64,000 bases of DNA, from the NCBI GenBank assembly GCA_039916305.1, contig JBDSLR010000005.1, positions 136,103-200,102 of the forward strand. Reading direction: 5' to 3'. A program made the translations under genes and the position numbers. Every line of letters starts with the position of its first letter. Within the stretch, counting starts at the first letter, position 1. The notes below the pieces were generated by a model. The model ran no database searches. It had not been told where the DNA came from and saw nothing but the letters and a program-made list of their open reading frames with translations. Origin of the DNA: JACMLD01 sp039916305 (GTDB lineage Bacteria > Bacteroidota > Bacteroidia > Chitinophagales > Chitinophagaceae). Of this stretch, positions 35,048 to 43,088 are shown in pieces.

Positions 35048-36117
35048 AGTATATCTAATGAAAGGGTTACGGCATATATTTTTTTGTCCTCCAGTATTTC
35101 CAATTGGTGCTTCAACGGATACAGCAGGTGTAACCTTTGCCGGGCATTGCTAATGCCGGCTCCGGTGGACCAAGTGACTTCAGTTGGTGAAACTTTATTA
35201 TTAATAACCTGTAAGTAAAAGGTATTGCCCACCATTGAGATGTCAATATCAATGGCAGAATCTTCATTGGGATTGACACCATATTTAAACGCATTTTCTA
35301 TAAAAGACATGGCCAGCAGGGGAGCAATTTTGCCGGCGCCCACATACGGCTGTATGCAACTGGTTATGGAGACGGTATTTCCCAGTCTTCCCTTCTGCAA
35401 TACTATATAACTTTTGATATAGTCCAGCTCTTTAGCAAGGTCAATAACATCAGTGGCAGCTGCTTTTAAAATATACCGCATCAAACCAGCCAGTTGTATA
35501 ATAGCATTGGGCGTCTCTTTAGATGTATTGCTGGCCAATAAATAAATCCAGTTAAGTGAATTGAAAAGAAAATGGGGATTGATCTGGCTATTGAGGCAGG
35601 CAATTTTCATGTTGACCGTTTCACGTTGGCTGCCATCCAGGTCTTTGTGTAAACGGACAATGATCGCCAGTGAGGCACTTATTATAAAAAGGAAATTAAT
35701 ATAATGCAAACCGGGAAAAAACGCCTGCTGCCCTGCAATGGCCAGGCCAAGCGGCCATGCCATAAACACCCCAACAATCAAAAGGTAATTGACAAAATAA
35801 TTTTTTGCGTATAAAGCCGGTATCAGTAAATAATGATTGAGGTAAGAGAAAATAACCAATAACATAAATAGTAAGGAGTAAACTGTACTCCTTACACCAG
35901 CAGCAGCAGGTTGCGGTTTTACTTTGACAATAATTTCAAGTACGACAGGTAGAAAATAAAGGACCAGCCAAATCAATGCTTGTAAAAAATATTTTAAACC
36001 GGTATGCCTGGTGGTAAATAATAATAATTGCCAGTAATGTGTCGCATCACTTGTGGCAGCAGGTTGGCCATTATTAACCTGTACGTGGTAACTGCGGTAA
36101 GAAGCTGAATGGGTCAT
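35044..36117 (-). CDS. Sensor histidine kinase, LytS/YehU-like
   Basis: 357 residues. Hydrophobic helices occupy residues about 45-165 (FLQALIWLVLYFLPVVLEII, VYSLLFMLLVIFSYLN, YLLIVGVFMAWPLGLAI). The conserved His motif is INPHFLFNSLNWIYLLAS (about 180), and a HATPase_c domain with FIENAFKYGVNP (N box, about 270) follows. The extra-cytoplasmic loops are very short, which points to sensing within the membrane. Overlaps the response regulator downstream by 4 nt. Confidence 0.95.
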   Translation of the reverse strand: MTHSASYRSYHVQVNNGQPAATSDATHYWQLLLFTTRHTGLKYFLQALIWLVLYFLPVVLEIIVKVKPQPAAAGVRSTVYSLLFMLLVIFSYLNHYLLIPALYAKNYFVNYLLIVGVFMAWPLGLAIAGQQAFFPGLHYINFLFIISASLAIIVRLHKDLDGSQRETVNMKIACLNSQINPHFLFNSLNWIYLLASNTSKETPNAIIQLAGLMRYILKAAATDVIDLAKELDYIKSYIVLQKGRLGNTVSITSCIQPYVGAGKIAPLLAMSFIENAFKYGVNPNEDSAIDIDISMVGNTFYLQVINNKVSPTEVTWSTGAGISNARQRLHLLYPLKHQLEILEDKKIYAVTLSLDIL

Positions 36118-36288
36118 ACTGTATTAAATAGATTTGGTTGCATGTTTAACCGGGTATGGCAATAACTGCTTTTTTTAAAAAATGCTCCCGGGTAAAAACC
36201 CCGGAGCTTCGCTAATAAAAACCACCTCCATGAAATATTTAAGACAAGCCAGTATTTTGTTCTATTACTGATGGTCTTGCCCACCATG

Positions 36289-36588
36289 TTATTGTTTCCA
36301 TGCGTTATCGACAAGCAGCTTGTCCGTTACCGGGAAAAATTTTTCCCGTGTGTGACAGCCACCTGAACCATTTCCAGTGCAGGTGCTGGTTGTTTTAACA
36401 GCATTTTGCACAGGCAATACCGTTACTTTGAATTGGTTGCTTACCGTAGCACTGCTTACAGGTTTTGCATTATTTGTTGTTGAGAAATAAGGGGTTACAA
36501 GCCGCCTGGTATTCTCTTCATCAGACAACAGGCACGCTATGCAACCTATTACCAGGAGCATATATACCGGAAGTGTCATTTTTTCCAT
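36289..36588 (-). CDS. Small hypothetical membrane-anchored protein
   Basis: From the ATG at 36588 the protein has 99 residues, beginning MEKMTLPVYMLLVIGCIACL: a hydrophobic N-terminus with Cys residues that could be a lipobox or a membrane anchor. Then follows a polar Thr/Ser/Val-rich part containing CTGNGSGGCHTREKF, a possible small disulfide loop. No family recognised. It lies between the histidine kinase and the sigma-factor gene and is opposite in direction to the latter. Confidence 0.5.
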   Translation of the reverse strand: MEKMTLPVYMLLVIGCIACLLSDEENTRRLVTPYFSTTNNAKPVSSATVSNQFKVTVLPVQNAVKTTSTCTGNGSGGCHTREKFFPVTDKLLVDNAWKQ

Positions 36589-36883
36589 ACCTGATGTTTT
36601 ACATTTGCACTGACAGAAATTAGCCGCAAACATTGTCAACGTAGTTTCCGGCTGCTTTTCTGACCAGATGCCCGGAGGAAAAGAAACGTTGGGTTGAACA
36701 GAAAAAATAAACAACAATCATTTATTTTTTAAAATAGACGGCTGTTAACCCAACCTTTTGATTTGGTGCGGCATCTGGCCTTTGTAAATAAAACCATCTG
36801 TTATTTTTAGTAAAACCATCGCTGATTGTCTGAAGGGGGATCGATCTTCCCAGAATGCACTTTACCATGCCCTGGCGGAAAAG

Positions 36884-37360
36884 ATGTATAGCGTTTGCCT
36901 GCGCTTTAGCCGGTCCAGGCATGAAGCAGAAGAAATTTTACAGGAAGGTTTTATTAAAGTTTTTGTTTCTCTTCATAAATACCGCGATGAAGGTTCTTTT
37001 GAAGGATGGGTGAGAAAAATAATGATCAACACCGCCTTGCAGCGGTACCGCAGCCGGTCAGCATTGCACGCAGTTGTTTCCCTCGAGCTGACACAGCATC
37101 ACCCTTCAAGCGATAAAGAGGAAATTCTTGCTAACCTCAGCGCGAAAGAACTGCTGCGCATGGTGCAGGAGCTGCCTCCGGTTTACCGGATGGTATTTAA
37201 TTTATATGTTTTTGAAGGTTACCAGCACAAAGAAATTGCCAGCCTGCTAAATATTTCTGAAGGTACTTCCAAATCTAACCTGCATGATGCCAGGAGATGG
37301 TTGAAAGAAAAAATTACCCGGGAGACCAGCGTGGATAATTTGAAAAAGCTTTATTTATGA
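36884..37360 (+). CDS. RNA polymerase ECF sigma factor
   Basis: 158 residues from the first ATG; sigma-2 region YSVCLRFSRSRHEAEEILQE then GFIKVFVSLHKYRDEGSFEG (core binding and -10 recognition) and a sigma-4 domain (LPPVYRMVFNLYVFEGYQHK with the helix-turn-helix EIASLLNISEGTSKSNLHD). The coding frame runs conserved residues upstream of the ATG: CLKGDRSSQNALYHALAEKM, matching the normal N-terminus of the family (xxCLxGdxxAqxxLYxxyaxkM). No ATG, GTG or TTG lies in that upstream frame, which is open back to 36788. So either an ATT (36803) or other rare codon starts it, or the gene lost its start. The downstream gene overlaps by 4 nt. Confidence 0.9.
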   Translation: MYSVCLRFSRSRHEAEEILQEGFIKVFVSLHKYRDEGSFEGWVRKIMINTALQRYRSRSALHAVVSLELTQHHPSSDKEEILANLSAKELLRMVQELPPVYRMVFNLYVFEGYQHKEIASLLNISEGTSKSNLHDARRWLKEKITRETSVDNLKKLYL

Positions 37361-39057
37361 AAAAAAATTTACAAGATATTGATAAGGTTTTTAAAGATGC
37401 GCTGGATGATCACCTGGAGCCTGTTCCGGCCGGTGTTTGGGATGCTTTGAACAATGACCTGGATAAAAAGCAGGCTTTTCATTACAGGAAAAAATATTAC
37501 CGAACAAAAAGGCTCGCCCTGCTACTGCTCTTGCTGGTTTTTTCCGGCATTGCTTACCAGCTGTTTGTTGCGGCGCCCGGCAAAACAAATACCGGGGTAG
37601 TGCAAACGCAATTGCCCGCAGCCCTGCAAAAGAATGGACAGGATGTTAGTCTGCCGGTTAAAAAGCCAGCTACCGCAAAAGAATTGGTAACTACGGAAAC
37701 AGCGCCGGATGCCGGCAATGCTGCAGTTCGCAAAGGCGATATTGTTGCTGCTGAAACAACTGCCGCTACAGAAAAAAAATCAAGCAACCAGGCAAAAATT
37801 GAATTAACAGAAAAGAAAGCTGCTAATACAATCAATCCGACAGTTGCCCGTACCCTGCAGCTAAATAAACCAGCTGCTGCTATGAAAGCTCAAAGACGCG
37901 ACAATACAAAGCGTACACAAGAGCAAGTGGCTTCCTTACAAAAAAATAATACTTTGCAGCAAACCCTTTCTTCCGGTAAAGCAAACAGCAAGCTGGATAG
38001 CAAGCCGTCCAGCAAAGCGTTAACGTTAGCTACAACTGATATAGGAAGGGATGATCTTTCTGCCGGCGCTATAATAAGTGTTAATATCAAGCATACTGCC
38101 AGTCAGCTACACACAGCTAACGGCAAAACAAATACCGCCGTAATACAACCTATTCGCAGGTTGGTGTCACCCATTGCCGCTTACCAGTACCAGCCACCGT
38201 TATACCTGTCTGAAACAACAGCAGTGGAAGTAGTTGCTTTTACTGCTATGCCATCCATGCTCTTGTTGGATAATACAGCTGCAAATTCCAGTCTGCAAAA
38301 AGAAAAGTCGCCCGCAGAAACGAAGCAATTTCCAAAACATCCCATTTCGTTAATGGCTTTTGCGTCGCCCAATCATAGTTTCAGGCGACTGGAGAATGAT
38401 AACCGGCTTTCTGGTCCTGTGCTAAATAAAAAGCTGGCAGAACAGCAGGAACAGCAGGTAGCTTCCTACAGCGTGGGTTTGTTGGTAAATTATGGTATCG
38501 GCAAAAAACTTATCCTGCAGTCAGGGCTTGTATTTTCTTCTGCCAAAACCAATATTGCACCAAAAACAATTTTTGCCCGCCCCGATAACAGTGGACGCAC
38601 CAAATATGAATTTAACTGTTCATCAGGTTCATCCTTTCTATCGCCAAAAACCGGTACAGTGCCGGCAGTGGGCGATAGCATCCACGTAATGGGATCCAGC
38701 TCAACCCTTACATATATCGGCGTGCCCCTGTCTTTAAATTATGTATGGAAAAAGGGAAAATTTCTTATCAAACCAGGCATTGGCTTATCGGTTAACTTTT
38801 TAACGAGCGGTAAGTCTGCTACCAGCTTTGGTGCGTCCGTGGGCCATCAAAAAGAAACCGCTTCCATCAACGGTTTAAAAACAGCTTATGTAGACGGATC
38901 CCTTGGCCTGGGTGCAGAGTTTATGCTTAACCAGCGGTTTTCGGTGGGCTTACGGCCATTGTTGCGAATGGCACTTACTGCCGTTAACAGAGACACACCA
39001 ATAAGAACATATCAAAATTATGTTAGCCTTGAAACAGGTATAAAAATAAATTTATAA
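37357..39057 (+). CDS. Single-span membrane protein with C-terminal outer-membrane-barrel-like domain, coupled to the ECF sigma factor
   Basis: 566 residues. Residues 1-45 are a cytoplasmic segment (DIDKVFKDALDDHLEPVPAG, then VWDALNNDLDKKQAF) that is standard for proteins downstream of ECF sigma genes in Bacteroidota. One TM helix follows at about 50-72 (LALLLLLLVFSGIAYQLFV). Residues 80-290 are a low-complexity Thr/Ala/Lys/Gln linker, and the last 190 residues are beta-rich (YSVGLLVNYGIGKKLILQSG, LGAEFMLNQRFSVGLRPLL) like an outer-membrane barrel. Start codon overlaps the sigma stop. The likely role is anti-sigma or sensing control over the ECF factor, with the barrel-like end possibly periplasmic, but this is inference. 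Confidence 0.85.
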   Translation: MKKNLQDIDKVFKDALDDHLEPVPAGVWDALNNDLDKKQAFHYRKKYYRTKRLALLLLLLVFSGIAYQLFVAAPGKTNTGVVQTQLPAALQKNGQDVSLPVKKPATAKELVTTETAPDAGNAAVRKGDIVAAETTAATEKKSSNQAKIELTEKKAANTINPTVARTLQLNKPAAAMKAQRRDNTKRTQEQVASLQKNNTLQQTLSSGKANSKLDSKPSSKALTLATTDIGRDDLSAGAIISVNIKHTASQLHTANGKTNTAVIQPIRRLVSPIAAYQYQPPLYLSETTAVEVVAFTAMPSMLLLDNTAANSSLQKEKSPAETKQFPKHPISLMAFASPNHSFRRLENDNRLSGPVLNKKLAEQQEQQVASYSVGLLVNYGIGKKLILQSGLVFSSAKTNIAPKTIFARPDNSGRTKYEFNCSSGSSFLSPKTGTVPAVGDSIHVMGSSSTLTYIGVPLSLNYVWKKGKFLIKPGIGLSVNFLTSGKSATSFGASVGHQKETASINGLKTAYVDGSLGLGAEFMLNQRFSVGLRPLLRMALTAVNRDTPIRTYQNYVSLETGIKINL

Positions 39058-39403
39058 GTTCAGTTCCCCACGCTAACGTTATGCGTAAAACAATACAGCC
39101 ATAATAGTCCCCAATGGTTGTGCTTTAAAAATTTCCTTCTCTGTTACAAGCTGTTTCAATTAAATAAATTTTTATAAGCAATGTATTAAACAAGCTTCAG
39201 CCATCGCCAGCAGGTGATGGCTGGTAGTATTTCCAATGATTATAGCAGCTGGATGCTTTTTATATAAACGCGGACACTGCGACCGTTAACGAAGCCCGTT
39301 TATAATAAAATTGCTATATATTCACCAATCAATACTATGTAATGCCATTTTTACTGCTGCCTGCAGTTTGTTTTTAGTATAACAAGAAATTACCGTTTTA
39401 TTT
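39058..39403. other. Gene-free stretch with one stem-loop
   Basis: Holds the stem-loop CAGCCATC..GATGGCTG at 39198-39223, without a T run, and otherwise AT-rich sequence probably containing the promoter of the five-gene operon that starts at 39404. No gene seen. Confidence 0.55.
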
Positions 39404-40138
39404 ATGCTGCAAAAGCCCGCACGTTTACTCACTTTATTGCTGACTATATTGCTGCGTTTCTTTTCGCCGGTCAATGCGCAGGATTCACTACCGGAATCAA
39501 AACATGCTGCTATTGTTTTTCCCTATCCCATGTATACGGAAAAATGGCGTTCCTCCATCGGGATCACATTACTAACCACACCAGAAGATATTACTGAAGA
39601 AGTGCGCATCCGCGTTCCTGCTATTGAATACCGCGTATTGCGCCGTATCAGTAATCATTTAATTGCAGAAGGCAGAATCAGTGCCCAGGTGCTGCAAAAT
39701 CAGTTGCAGCTGGGCGTACGCTATGTGGTGCCGCTGTCTGATAAACTGTTTTTATCTGCCGGTAACGATGTAGGGTACTGGTTTGGTTTTCTGAAAACAG
39801 AAGGCTTTAACAGCAGGGGCTCAGGATGGCTTACTTATCCAAATGTGTCACTTGGTTACCGACCCGGTAAGGATATGCTGATTACCGTAAGGGCGCAATC
39901 TTCGGTAAACCTCGGCTACACAGCTTACAATGGAAACGAAAAAACATCTGAAGGCAAAGTGTTTTACAATGGGGAAACTTTTACCATTGCGCTTGAGCAG
40001 CCTTTTTATCACCACAAGCACCTGACCCTGGCATTTTCTGCCATCAACAATTATTTCTATTGGCAAACATGGTCTTTGTTTTACCGTGTAAACCGTAAAA
40101 TTTTCTACCCGCAGGTTACTGTGGCATTTATTTTATGA
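39404..40138 (+). CDS. Outer-membrane beta-barrel protein, first gene of five-gene operon
   Basis: 244 residues. Signal peptide (LLTLLLTILLRFFSPVNAQ) and then a chain of amphipathic strands with Gly/aromatic turns (SSIGITLLTTPEDITEEVRI, NQLQLGVRYVVPLSDKLFLS, LGYRPGKDMLITVRAQSSVN) ending FYPQVTVAFIL, typical of a 10-12 strand barrel with a C-terminal aromatic/hydrophobic residue. No named family. Its stop overlaps the start of the GDPD gene by 4 nt, so the two are coupled. Confidence 0.8.
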   Translation: MLQKPARLLTLLLTILLRFFSPVNAQDSLPESKHAAIVFPYPMYTEKWRSSIGITLLTTPEDITEEVRIRVPAIEYRVLRRISNHLIAEGRISAQVLQNQLQLGVRYVVPLSDKLFLSAGNDVGYWFGFLKTEGFNSRGSGWLTYPNVSLGYRPGKDMLITVRAQSSVNLGYTAYNGNEKTSEGKVFYNGETFTIALEQPFYHHKHLTLAFSAINNYFYWQTWSLFYRVNRKIFYPQVTVAFIL

Positions 40139-41409
40139 GGATCGTTGTAATAATAGTATGTATACTCACAGCACTCGCTTCCTGCAAAAAGGACTACAAA
40201 GCGCCTGTGCCGGATAGTAATAACTGGGATGCATTCAGCGCAGCGGCCCCGCTTAAATTGTCTGCGCAGTCAAGATCGTCCATGGAAGGCGTGTATCATC
40301 TTACGGCAGCGGGCGGAGTTTTTGGCGATACCGTTGCAGTAAAATGGAGTTATGTAATTACCGGAACAGATACGGTATACCACCTTTCCGTTTTTTGCGA
40401 AAAGGATATTGCTTATTTTATTTGCGAAGGCAAAAAAACCAATGGTGATATCCTGTTAAATGGATATTGGCGCAAAATGCTGGGCGTGGAAACCGGTATT
40501 GTGCGTTTTACCATCAAAGCAGCAGAAGGCGCGGACCTGGTAGCCGGCAACAACCCGGTTATACTACCTGGTTCAATAGTGGTCAGCGGTATTTATGGCA
40601 ATGGTCAGGAGCTGCCTGCCTTACCCATTAGTTTCAGCTACAACCGGAAACTATACAGCAAGGGGCCTTTTCAGATCATTGCACACCGGTCGGGGGGCAG
40701 AACGTCCGATTTACTGCCGGTGTCTGAGAATTCAGTTGCCATGATCAGGAAAACGCCTGAGTTTGGTTCCACCGGAATAGAAATAGATGTGCGGTTAACC
40801 AGCGACGGTATACCGATTCTATACCATGATAATACGCTCAACCTGCGGGAAGCTCAAAAAAGCGGGTTGATAGGTCCCATAAAAAATTACACCTTTGATC
40901 AGCTCTCCACCTTTGTGCGGTTAATACACGGCGAAAAAATACCCACTTTACGCGAAGCACTGGACGCAGTGGTGTACCAGACAGCTTTGCGTTTTGTATG
41001 GCTCGATACAAAATACACCGGTTCGCTGCAGGTAGTACGTGACATTCAGAAAGAATACCTGCAAAAGGCAGCCGCGGCGGGACGAACCCTTACAATTGTA
41101 ATTGGCCTGCCTACAGAAGATGCGCAGAATGATTTTCTTGCCTTGCCGGATTATGCCAGTGCACCAAATTTGTGCGAGCTAAGCCTGGAAGACGTAGACA
41201 AAACAAATGCAGAAATATGGGCACCGAGGTTTACACTGGGTACACAGAATGAACAGGTGGCGCAGGTGCATGCGGCCGGCAGACAGGCTTTTGTGTGGAC
41301 ACTTGATGTACCTGATCTAATCAAACAGTATTTACAGGACGGTCATTTTGATGCCATCTTATCTAACTATCCTTCAAGCGTAGCTTATTATTATTATGTA
41401 CAGCAATAA
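40135..41409 (+). CDS. Glycerophosphodiester phosphodiesterase family lipoprotein
   Basis: 424 residues. Lipoprotein signal ends in ALASC (lipobox, about residue 17). Residues 40-160 are a beta-rich lipocalin-like part (GVYHLTAAGGVFGDTVAVKW). The GDPD TIM barrel starts near 180: IIAHRSGG with the first catalytic His, SEN, then GIEIDVRLTSDGIPILYHDN with the metal-binding E-x-D and second His. Later VWLDTKY and QAFVWTLD complete the barrel. It would release glycerol 3-phosphate from glycerophosphodiesters at the cell surface or periplasm. It overlaps the next gene by 14 nt. Confidence 0.9.
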   Translation: MRIVVIIVCILTALASCKKDYKAPVPDSNNWDAFSAAAPLKLSAQSRSSMEGVYHLTAAGGVFGDTVAVKWSYVITGTDTVYHLSVFCEKDIAYFICEGKKTNGDILLNGYWRKMLGVETGIVRFTIKAAEGADLVAGNNPVILPGSIVVSGIYGNGQELPALPISFSYNRKLYSKGPFQIIAHRSGGRTSDLLPVSENSVAMIRKTPEFGSTGIEIDVRLTSDGIPILYHDNTLNLREAQKSGLIGPIKNYTFDQLSTFVRLIHGEKIPTLREALDAVVYQTALRFVWLDTKYTGSLQVVRDIQKEYLQKAAAAGRTLTIVIGLPTEDAQNDFLALPDYASAPNLCELSLEDVDKTNAEIWAPRFTLGTQNEQVAQVHAAGRQAFVWTLDVPDLIKQYLQDGHFDAILSNYPSSVAYYYYVQQ

Positions 41410-42133
41410 ACAACTTGCTATATCACCGGTATCGCTGAAAAGCTTCCCTCTGCTTTTTTGGAGGGAGGAGCTGAAGACGCGTTTAAAAATAAATACCAGG
41501 TTTTTACTTGTAAGCGTGTGTATATTTTCAGCATTATTTATTTGTAACGGCCCTCTGTGTGCCCAGGATACAACAGTAGTGCTCACCAAAGATTCCATTG
41601 AGGTAAATGTGCAGCAAAAAGGGCAATACGCATTTATCCTGTACGCGGGTGGCGGTTGGTTCTCTTATGTAGGTTCCATTGGCTCTGCTGGTGTAGTAAA
41701 TAATACTGATATAACCCGTTCGCACCCCATTGGAACATTCAGGATAATGTGGCATCCGGATCACCGCCTGCGTATTGGTATTGAAACCGGCTATACAAAT
41801 TTTTATACCTACCGTGTCCAAAACGGCAATACTACAGGCAAAGTAAACCTCACCGGTATTCCTATACTGGTGGTTTGGTCTATGGCGCTCACAAAGCGGT
41901 TCAATGTGTTTGCGGGTATTGGTTCTTACCTGCTTACCACCAATCTTGATTATAAGGGAAGTGTTAAATCGAAAGCAGTTAGCCTGGGTATAAATGCTTC
42001 CGTAAATTATGTGCAACCCATTTCTCCTAAATTGGGTATTGGTGCAGAGCTTAAATGGATGGATGCTGCACAAACAAGGGACTATGGTGTATCTGCACAG
42101 GTTATGCTGGTTTGGAAATTTTTTGAATGGTAA
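41396..42133 (+). CDS. Outer-membrane beta-barrel protein, third gene of five-gene operon
   Basis: 245 residues; the signal peptide lies unusually deep, at about residues 33-57 (NTRFLLVSVCIFSALFICNG then PLCAQ), so the real start may be a later codon, and the 14-nt overlap with the GDPD gene may be smaller. The body is a barrel (YAFILYAGGGWFSYVGSIGS, HRLRIGIETGYTNFYTYRVQ, LGIGAELKWMDAAQTRDYGV) ending AQVMLVWKFFEW. No named family; it resembles PorT/OmpW-like barrels in general pattern. Confidence 0.78.
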   Translation: MYSNKQLAISPVSLKSFPLLFWREELKTRLKINTRFLLVSVCIFSALFICNGPLCAQDTTVVLTKDSIEVNVQQKGQYAFILYAGGGWFSYVGSIGSAGVVNNTDITRSHPIGTFRIMWHPDHRLRIGIETGYTNFYTYRVQNGNTTGKVNLTGIPILVVWSMALTKRFNVFAGIGSYLLTTNLDYKGSVKSKAVSLGINASVNYVQPISPKLGIGAELKWMDAAQTRDYGVSAQVMLVWKFFEW

Positions 42134-43074
42134 TGCTACAGCACATGAAATACCTACTATTATTTTTTTGGGGTGTTTTGTTTTGTAAAACCAGCGTGGC
42201 GCAGGCTGCCAGGCCAGATTCTGCAGCGGCTGTATTAATGGATTTTGTAAGTGATACCCAGCAGCCACTGGGGGTAGAAAAAATTTACCTGAAACCGGCA
42301 CAGAATACCCGCGCCACCGCCATGATTTTTTCGGCGATTCTCCGTGACAAACCTGCTGCGCTGTTTATGCTGGGTGATATTGTTTCCCTTGGTTACCGTA
42401 ATAAGAAATGGATAAAAACAGACCGGTTCCTCGACAGCGCCAAAAGGCAGGGTACAAAGGTATACGGACTGATGGGTAATCATGATGTAATGGCAAGGGA
42501 TAAAAAAGGCGAAAATAATTTTCAAAAGCGCTTTCCTGCACACAATCGCACGGGGTACCTGCAGGTAATTGATTCAATTGCCCTGGTGCTGCTTAATTCA
42601 AATTTCAGTAAACTTTCTGTTAAAGAAACTGACCGGCAACAACAATGGTATATTAAAACAATTGATTCACTTAACCACCATGCCGGCATTAAGGGTATAA
42701 TTGTGGCCTGCCATCATCCAATTTTTACCAACAGCAATATGGTAAAACCTTCCGCAACAGTAAGACAACAATTTCTCACGCTTTTTATGGCTACGCCCAA
42801 ATGTGTACTTTTTATAACCGGGCATGCACATGCGTTTGAGCATTTCCGCTATCAACAAAAAGATTTTCTGGTAATAGGGGGGGGCGGTGGACTGCACCAG
42901 CCCCTGTCTGCAAAAGCAAATATGCCCGCTGATATAGCGGCTGCATATAAACCAATGTTTCATTACCTGCAGTTAAGACGTTACGGATCTTTACTGCAAC
43001 TGCGTTCTTACCACCTGGCTGCTGATTTCTCCACATTTACAGCGGGATATAGTGCCGTAATTGCAACACCCTGA
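42127..43074 (+). CDS. Secreted metallophosphoesterase (calcineurin-like)
   Basis: 315 residues. The real start is probably the ATG at 42145 that begins MKYLLLFFWGVLFCKTSVAQ, a signal peptide. Metal-site motifs in order: FVSDTQ (D-x-Q where D-x-H is usual), LGDIVSLG, MGNHDVM, VACHHPIF and GHAHAFEHF. The fold is that of calcineurin-like phosphatases; the substrate is unknown but its place between a glycerophosphodiesterase and an L,D-transpeptidase suggests a periplasmic phosphate ester of an envelope polymer or lipid. The gene overlaps its upstream neighbour by 7 nt in the long form. Confidence 0.9.
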   Translation: MVMLQHMKYLLLFFWGVLFCKTSVAQAARPDSAAAVLMDFVSDTQQPLGVEKIYLKPAQNTRATAMIFSAILRDKPAALFMLGDIVSLGYRNKKWIKTDRFLDSAKRQGTKVYGLMGNHDVMARDKKGENNFQKRFPAHNRTGYLQVIDSIALVLLNSNFSKLSVKETDRQQQWYIKTIDSLNHHAGIKGIIVACHHPIFTNSNMVKPSATVRQQFLTLFMATPKCVLFITGHAHAFEHFRYQQKDFLVIGGGGGLHQPLSAKANMPADIAAAYKPMFHYLQLRRYGSLLQLRSYHLAADFSTFTAGYSAVIATP

Positions 43075-43088
43075 CTATTTTTATAACC

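Noticed and set aside
36114..36314. 66-codon minus-strand frame before the histidine kinase
   Set aside because: Overlaps the kinase leader and has no recognisable feature.
41534..42301. 255-codon minus-strand frame over the operon
   Set aside because: Antisense to two well-supported coding frames with signal peptide and motifs.
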